A stretch of DNA of 17,090 bases from Palsa-872 sp036495195 (GTDB lineage: Bacteria; Chloroflexota; Dormibacteria; Dormibacterales; Dormibacteraceae). The notes beneath the pieces are model-generated. The model made no database searches and had not been told where the DNA came from. It worked only from the letters and a program-made list of their open reading frames with translations. A program made the translations under genes and the position numbers. Below, piece after piece: positions 13,032 to 17,090 of the stretch. The DNA lies in assembly GCA_036495195.1 (NCBI GenBank), contig DASXNH010000036.1, forward strand, positions 1-17,090, read 5' to 3'. Within the stretch, counting starts at the first letter, position 1. Each line of letters starts with the position of its first letter.

Positions 13032-13400
13032 CTAAGCTGGACCATCGACCTGGACCGAGCCCTCTGGGGGCGCCCAGAACACCACCAGGACGAGCTCTTC
13101 CTCGATGTCGCGAAAGGAGTGAACCTCCAGCGCCGGCACGAAAAGCAAAGTGCCGGCCTTGACCGGATGGTCTTGGGAGCCAACCCGCAGCTTGGCCCGG
13201 CCGCTGACTGCGTAATACACCTCGTCCTCGTGATGCGGCATTTGGTCGTCGGTGCCCCCGGCTGGCAGCAAATAGAGGCCGACGCTCAGGAGGTCGCTGC
13301 GCAGCACCTCGGCCGCGTATCCATCAGAGGTGGCCCTTGCTTGCGCGACGACGTCGGCGAGCTCGGCGGCCTGAAACGGAGCGCCGCCGTGAGCTTTCAT
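13032..13400 (-). CDS. Small cupin-domain protein
   Basis: A 122-residue single-domain cupin. Motif 1 is 'MPHHEDEVYYAVSG' (54-67) and motif 2 is 'GTLLFVPALEVHSF' (83-96), with His94. Spacing from Glu60 and Gly67 puts His56 as the second histidine of HxH and Met54 where the first should be, with His57 adjacent, so the metal site may be altered. ATG 13400 overlaps the Rieske gene stop by 4 nt (ATGA). The frame runs further upstream but only inside the Rieske gene. Small cupins of this kind can be enzymes, sensors or metabolite-binding helpers; a specific role in the operon is not evident. Confidence 0.82.
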   Translation of the reverse strand: MKAHGGAPFQAAELADVVAQARATSDGYAAEVLRSDLLSVGLYLLPAGGTDDQMPHHEDEVYYAVSGRAKLRVGSQDHPVKAGTLLFVPALEVHSFRDIEEELVLVVFWAPPEGSVQVDGPA

Positions 13401-14590
13401 CTCTGCGGCTTGGCGAGCACCACCGGGTTCTTCGGAGGGCTGATGTGGCCTTCCACGTATCCCTCCGCGATCATGTTGAAGAACTGGTAGACGGATTCCT
13501 CCATCTCGGAGATCGGGCCTGGCTTGAATCCCCTCGATGCCGCCGAGCGCTGCACCGACTCGCACGCCGCCCAGTCCTGTTGGTTCGTGACGTCCCAGAA
13601 CTCTCCGGCATAGGAGCCGTCAAATCCCTCCCGCTCGACCACCGTGCGGCGGAACAGGGTCCGGCACTCGACCAGGGTCCGGGTCGCCGAGATCGGCTCC
13701 AGCCGATGGCTCAACACAAAGTCCGGGTGCGGGCTGATCAGCAGGTTGGGGAACAGCGCGAAGTAATAGACGCGATGGCCCTGCTCGGCAGAGAGTCCAG
13801 GCAGCTTGGGAGCGCCGCCCCGGCCTGTCAGCGACATCGTGTCCGCGCCTTCCTCGAGATCCATCCAGCCGCCGATCCACAGGCCGGTCGCGTCCATGTT
13901 CAAGCCGCTGGTCGGCGGGCTCACACGGCAAAGCTCGGGGTGGATTTCCGAGCAGTGGTAACACTCCTGGTAGTTCTCGTGGAGGATCTTCCAGTTGGCT
14001 TCGACCACGTAGTCCATGGATGACACCTCGACCAGGTCACGTGGTGCCCAGGCGCCCATGATCTCGGCCAGGTTCCCAATGTGCTCGTTCAAGGGACGTG
14101 CGTCGCCAGACACGTTTACGAACGCGAAGCCCTCCCATTCGTCCACTCGCACCGAGACGAGCCCATGCTCGGAGACCTTGAAGCCGGGTCGCAATCCAAG
14201 CTGCGGCGCGGACTTGAGCGTTCCGTCCTGCCTGTAGGTCCAGCCGTGGTACGGGCACTGGATCAACGCGCCCTCGGCGGCAGTCCCGACCGGCAGCAGC
14301 TCATGACCGCGGTGCCTGCAGATGTTGAAGAAGCCCCGTAGCGCGCCGGCGTCGTCCCGGGTCAGCAATATCGACTCGCTCCCGACCTTGACGGCCCGGC
14401 GGGTACCGGGACGCACCAGTCCGTCGGTGCGGCCCAGGCACACCCACGAAGGCTCGAAGAACGCGCCCATCTCCCAGGCGAAAAGCTCGGGAGATGTGTA
14501 CGCCTCTCCCGGCAGCGTATAGCTCTCCCTGAACTCCGCCAGCGACCCCTGCAGCAGCTTTGGGTCGATGGGCGCCTGAACGGTTTTCAT
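13397..14590 (-). CDS. Rieske-type oxygenase alpha subunit, quaternary-amine monooxygenase-like
   Basis: A 397-residue terminal oxygenase. The Rieske [2Fe-2S] ligands are Cys91, His93, Cys112 and His115 ('CRHRGHE' and 'CPYHGW'). The mononuclear iron ligands are His212 and His217 in 'NYQECYHCSEIHPEL', with Asp339 as the likely third ligand. The bridging position three residues before His212 is Glu209, not the Asp of naphthalene dioxygenase. A Glu here and the 'ECYHC..xHPEL' pattern are typical of glycine-betaine, carnitine and stachydrine oxygenases (GbcA, CntA, Stc2). It would oxidise a C-H or N-methyl group using O2 and electrons from a reductase, and no reductase gene is in the window. ATG 14590 overlaps the upstream stop (TGATG). 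Confidence 0.9.
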   Translation of the reverse strand: MKTVQAPIDPKLLQGSLAEFRESYTLPGEAYTSPELFAWEMGAFFEPSWVCLGRTDGLVRPGTRRAVKVGSESILLTRDDAGALRGFFNICRHRGHELLPVGTAAEGALIQCPYHGWTYRQDGTLKSAPQLGLRPGFKVSEHGLVSVRVDEWEGFAFVNVSGDARPLNEHIGNLAEIMGAWAPRDLVEVSSMDYVVEANWKILHENYQECYHCSEIHPELCRVSPPTSGLNMDATGLWIGGWMDLEEGADTMSLTGRGGAPKLPGLSAEQGHRVYYFALFPNLLISPHPDFVLSHRLEPISATRTLVECRTLFRRTVVEREGFDGSYAGEFWDVTNQQDWAACESVQRSAASRGFKPGPISEMEESVYQFFNMIAEGYVEGHISPPKNPVVLAKPQR

Positions 14591-16218
14591 CAGCTTGCCT
14601 TCGCGCCGTTGCGCTTCAATTTCCTGTCGCCGACGATCTGCTTCACGGCCAGGTAAGCAGGCACTCCGCAAACTCCGCCGCCCGCGTGGGTGGCCGAGCT
14701 CGCCTGGTACAGGCCCTCGATCGGTGTCCGGAAGTCAGCGTACCCCGGAGCGGGACGCATGTGGAACAGCTGATCCACCGACAGCTCACCGTGGAAGATG
14801 TTGCCACCGACGAGTCCGAGCTCCTGCTCCATGTCATAGGGACCGATCACCTGGCGATGGAGGATGGCTCCTTTCAGGTTCGGAGCCAGCTCCGTGTACC
14901 CATCGACGACCCGATCGGCATATGCCTCGAGCTCCTCGCGGTGGGGTACCTCGCTCCACTCGTGCGGCACCCACTGGGTGAACATCGAAAAGATGTGCCT
15001 GCCCTCGGGGGCAAGCGTCTTGTCAAAGAGCGTGGGAATCACGCCATCCACGAAGGGCCTCGTCGCCGCGTGCCCGGCCCGGGCTTCCTGGAAGGCGGTC
15101 TCGGCATAGTCGGTCGAGAGGCACAGTTCGACCGACCCGGTGAGGTGCTCATGATCGGCGTTGCCATTTACCGCAGTGAACTTGGGCAGCTCCGCGAGCG
15201 CGAGGTTGATCTTGACGACGCCGCTTCGGCATTTCCAGTTCTCGATGCTGCGCACAAAGTCAGCCGGCAGCTCTTTGCGATCGATCTGCTTGAGAAAGGT
15301 GACCTTGGGATGGCAAGCGGTCACGACCACCGGTGCCCGCATCTCCTCGCCGTTTTCGAGCACGACGCCCTCTGCCTCTCCGTTACGGATGAGGATGTGC
15401 TCGACTCTTGCGTTGGTCCGGATGGTCGCACCCAGCTCTTCCGCCGAGCGGCGGCACGCATCGGCCACGGCACCCATCCCGCCTTCGGCAAAGCCCCAGT
15501 TGCCGAGGTGGCCGTCCCCGACGTCACCGATCGAGTGGTGGGCCATCACGTACGCGGTCCCCGGCTCGTCGGGTCCGGCCCAGGTCCCGATGATCCCGTT
15601 GACCGCCAGGCAGGCACGGACCTCCTCCGAATCGAACCAATCGCCCAGGAGGTCGGTGATGCTCATGGTCATGAGGCGGGTCAGATCGCCGACCTTCTGC
15701 GGGCCAAGGCCCCGTAGCCTCCATCCGAGCTTGGCCTGGGCGATCAGGTCAGCCGGCTTCATCGATCCCAGCCGGGGCGGGACCGTCATCAGGAGCGGTC
15801 CCATGACCTTCGCCATGTCGCCGATCCACGAGTCCCATCTGGGCATGGTGTCGGCGTCCTTCTTGGAGTACTGGCTGATCTGGTCGTGGTTGCGCTTGGC
15901 GTCGTCGGCAAAGATCATCAGCGAACGGCCGTCGGGCCATGCCTGGAAATAGGGGCCCATGGGGAAAACCTTGTACCCATGCCGCGGGAGATCGAGGTCG
16001 CGGATGATCGTGTCGGGCATCAGGCTCATGACGTACGAGTACGTCGTGACCTTGAACTCCGGGGCCTCCGGCCACGGCGCGTCCGTCGCAGCGGCTCCGC
16101 CTGTTTTGTGCCGGGCTTCCAGCACAATTGCGTTCGCGCCGGCCTTGGCCAGGTAGGCGCCGGCGACCAACCCGTTATGCCCACCGCCGATCACTATCGC
16201 GTCGTAGACGTTGACCAT
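14590..16218 (-). CDS. PYROXD2/phytoene-desaturase-like FAD-dependent oxidoreductase
   Basis: A 542-residue flavoprotein. The N-terminal dinucleotide-binding fold 'DAIVIGGGHNGLVAGAYLAKAG' (about 6-27) is followed by 'VLEARHKTGGAAAT'. Near the C-terminus 'GLYQASSATHAGGGVCGVPAYLAVKQIVG' is the FAD-contacting segment of the phytoene dehydrogenase-like/PYROXD2 group. It is too divergent to call a carotenoid enzyme, and no other carotenoid gene is nearby. As first gene of the operon with the Rieske oxygenase and GcvT-like protein, it may oxidise an amine or a demethylation intermediate, which is inference. ATG 16218 is preferred because GGAGGT lies 3 nt upstream; an earlier start at 16257 would lie within the probable promoter. 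Confidence 0.85.
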   Translation of the reverse strand: MVNVYDAIVIGGGHNGLVAGAYLAKAGANAIVLEARHKTGGAAATDAPWPEAPEFKVTTYSYVMSLMPDTIIRDLDLPRHGYKVFPMGPYFQAWPDGRSLMIFADDAKRNHDQISQYSKKDADTMPRWDSWIGDMAKVMGPLLMTVPPRLGSMKPADLIAQAKLGWRLRGLGPQKVGDLTRLMTMSITDLLGDWFDSEEVRACLAVNGIIGTWAGPDEPGTAYVMAHHSIGDVGDGHLGNWGFAEGGMGAVADACRRSAEELGATIRTNARVEHILIRNGEAEGVVLENGEEMRAPVVVTACHPKVTFLKQIDRKELPADFVRSIENWKCRSGVVKINLALAELPKFTAVNGNADHEHLTGSVELCLSTDYAETAFQEARAGHAATRPFVDGVIPTLFDKTLAPEGRHIFSMFTQWVPHEWSEVPHREELEAYADRVVDGYTELAPNLKGAILHRQVIGPYDMEQELGLVGGNIFHGELSVDQLFHMRPAPGYADFRTPIEGLYQASSATHAGGGVCGVPAYLAVKQIVGDRKLKRNGAKAS

Positions 16219-16257
16219 CGGACCTCCAGTTGCAGGCCGCGAACTTGGGCGCCTCAA

Positions 16258-16287
16258 ACTCTAGTCCGGTGGCGGGCCGGCCCGCAA
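16258..16287 (-). promoter_or_regulatory. Candidate promoter of the Rieske operon with an embedded 14-bp palindrome
   Basis: On the minus strand TTGCGG (16287-16282) and TAGAGT (16263-16258) are 18 nt apart and would start RNA about 30 nt before the FAD oxidoreductase ATG. The perfect palindrome GCGGGCCGGCCCGC (16272-16285) overlaps the -35 box and spacer and could be an operator. No regulator gene is in the window. The hexamers are only moderately good. Confidence 0.4.
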
Positions 16288-16319
16288 GAACACCTCCGTT
16301 AGCCATGCCGTGCGGCTGA

Positions 16320-16349
16320 TTGACAAGGCCTCCCTCCTAGGACTAGGTT
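16320..16349 (+). promoter_or_regulatory. Candidate sigma-70-type promoter of the binding-protein gene
   Basis: A consensus -35 TTGACA (16320-16325) is followed after 18 nt by TAGGTT (16344-16349), which fits the TAnnnT pattern common in high-GC bacteria. The predicted start is near 16356, giving a leader of about 55 nt. An inverted repeat CCTAG-GA-CTAGG (16336-16347) lies in the spacer and overlaps the -10, a typical repressor position. Confidence 0.55.
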
Positions 16350-16410
16350 GGCGCCTACACGGGCGGGTTGGTTGCGTGTGAGGGGCGACACCGCCTGGGG
16401 AGGCAAGCGC

Positions 16411-17090
16411 ATGGCGTCGGAGATCTGGAGAACACCTGTCAACCGGCGCGATTTCCTGCGCGGCGGCGCAGCTCTGGGTCTCGGCGGCGCTGCAGCCTTC
16501 CTCGCGGCCTGTAACTCACAGGGAGTGTCGGTCGCGCCAATTGCCACCCCCAGCTACCCGGCCGCGAAGATCGATGGCGATCTTGAGTTCTTCAACTGGT
16601 CCCAGTACCTCGACCCTGACGCGATCAAGGGTTTCGAGAAGCATTACGGCGTCAAGGTCAACCAGACCAACTTCGACAACATGCAGTCGATGATGGCCAA
16701 GCTCAACGCCGGCATCCCATACGACATCACCTTTCCGACGATGGATTTTGTCGACCAGCTCGTCAAGGCCAACGCGCTGCTCGGGATCGACCACGCGCAG
16801 CTGGCGAACTGGAGCGAGGTGCCTTCGTACTTCAACAATCCCTGGTACGACCCTCACGCCTTCTACTCGGTGCCATACGCACTGTGGACCACGGGTGTCG
16901 CCTGGCGCACCGACCACGTGCCCGACACCCTGGCCGGTTCATGGAACGACATCTGGACCCTCGCGCCCAAGTACAGCGGCAAGCTTTTCCTGCTGGACGA
17001 TTTCCAGGAGGTCCTTGGCATGAGCCTGCTCCGGAACCACAAGAACATCAACTCGGGCAACCGCTCCGATCTCGATGGAGCGGTCGCCGA
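16411..17090 (+). CDS. Tat-exported PotD-type (polyamine family) ABC substrate-binding lipoprotein, 3' end cut by window edge
   Basis: 226 codons are visible and the frame is open at the right edge. The N-terminus has a twin-arginine signal 'NRRDFLR' (Arg12, Arg13), an Ala/Gly-rich hydrophobic core and a lipobox 'LAAC' with Cys34, so the mature protein should be a lipoprotein exported folded. The mature part follows the spermidine/putrescine-binding pattern: 'FFNWSQYLDPDAIKGFEKHYGVKV', 'YDITFPTMDFVDQLVKANALLGID' and 'FYSVPYALWTTGVAWRTDHV'. ATG 16411 has GGGGAGG 7 nt upstream. Family members bind polyamines, and related ones bind other amines or amino-acid derivatives. Divergent placement next to the Rieske/GcvT operon suggests it delivers that pathway's substrate. 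Permease and ATPase genes are expected beyond the right edge. Confidence 0.9.
   Translation, partial: MASEIWRTPVNRRDFLRGGAALGLGGAAAFLAACNSQGVSVAPIATPSYPAAKIDGDLEFFNWSQYLDPDAIKGFEKHYGVKVNQTNFDNMQSMMAKLNAGIPYDITFPTMDFVDQLVKANALLGIDHAQLANWSEVPSYFNNPWYDPHAFYSVPYALWTTGVAWRTDHVPDTLAGSWNDIWTLAPKYSGKLFLLDDFQEVLGMSLLRNHKNINSGNRSDLDGAVA

Noticed and set aside
13401..13565. N-terminal extension of the cupin protein
   Set aside because: The stretch is inside the C-terminal coding region of the Rieske gene, and the ATGA overlap at 13400 gives a normal cupin length.
14560..15717. Plus-strand open frame of 385 codons opposite the FAD oxidoreductase
   Set aside because: The translation is low-complexity antisense with no family signal, while the minus strand encodes a clear flavoprotein.

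Overview
The window is high-GC, gene-dense bacterial chromosome. GC-rich third codon positions, ATGA/GTGA/TGATG gene junctions, a long type-2 LeuA, a carbonic anhydrase very like mycobacterial Rv1284 and a plant-type (class II) ketol-acid reductoisomerase suggest an actinobacterium or a related soil lineage such as Chloroflexota/Dormibacterota. This placement is inference; there is no rRNA or other marker gene. No tRNA, CRISPR array, insertion sequence or prophage gene was seen.

Layout. (1) 2-2932: the C-terminal end of a lipid kinase is followed by two tandem PAP2-type phosphatases, all joined by 4-nt overlaps. They converge on a LapA-domain membrane protein and a third PAP2 phosphatase on the minus strand. 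This looks like a lipid phosphate and envelope block. (2) 2995-9364: amino-acid biosynthesis. pheA (prephenate dehydratase) and class II ilvC lie on the plus strand. They converge on a minus-strand unit reading stand-alone Lrp/AsnC ligand-binding domain, leucine leader peptide with attenuator, leuA, then a divergent thiamine-diphosphate enzyme of the acetolactate synthase superfamily. A GC-rich hairpin separates the converging units. (3) 9401-10976, minus strand: a VOC protein coupled to a permuted papain-fold (YiiX-like) hydrolase, a strong hairpin terminator, and a beta-carbonic anhydrase. (4) 10977-11305: a 329-bp non-coding stretch with two copies of a 28-bp hairpin repeat. (5) 11306-17090: a probable catabolic locus. 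One minus-strand operon encodes a PYROXD2-like FAD oxidoreductase, a Rieske oxygenase, a cupin, a GcvT-like folate-dependent methyltransferase and a NUDIX hydrolase. It diverges from a Tat-exported PotD-type binding lipoprotein cut by the right edge.

How the genes may work together. The clearest regulatory feature is upstream of leuA: a 13-residue reading frame with three consecutive Leu codons (CTG CTC CTT), a 10-bp hairpin starting at its stop codon, then a 10-bp terminator-like hairpin with a T-rich tail. This is the layout of ribosome-mediated leucine attenuation, and it would control leuA and the TPP enzyme together. The most interesting functional locus is the divergent Rieske/GcvT/FAD/binding-protein cluster. 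It fits uptake and oxidative or folate-dependent demethylation of an N-methylated or quaternary amine, but the substrate cannot be read from the sequence.
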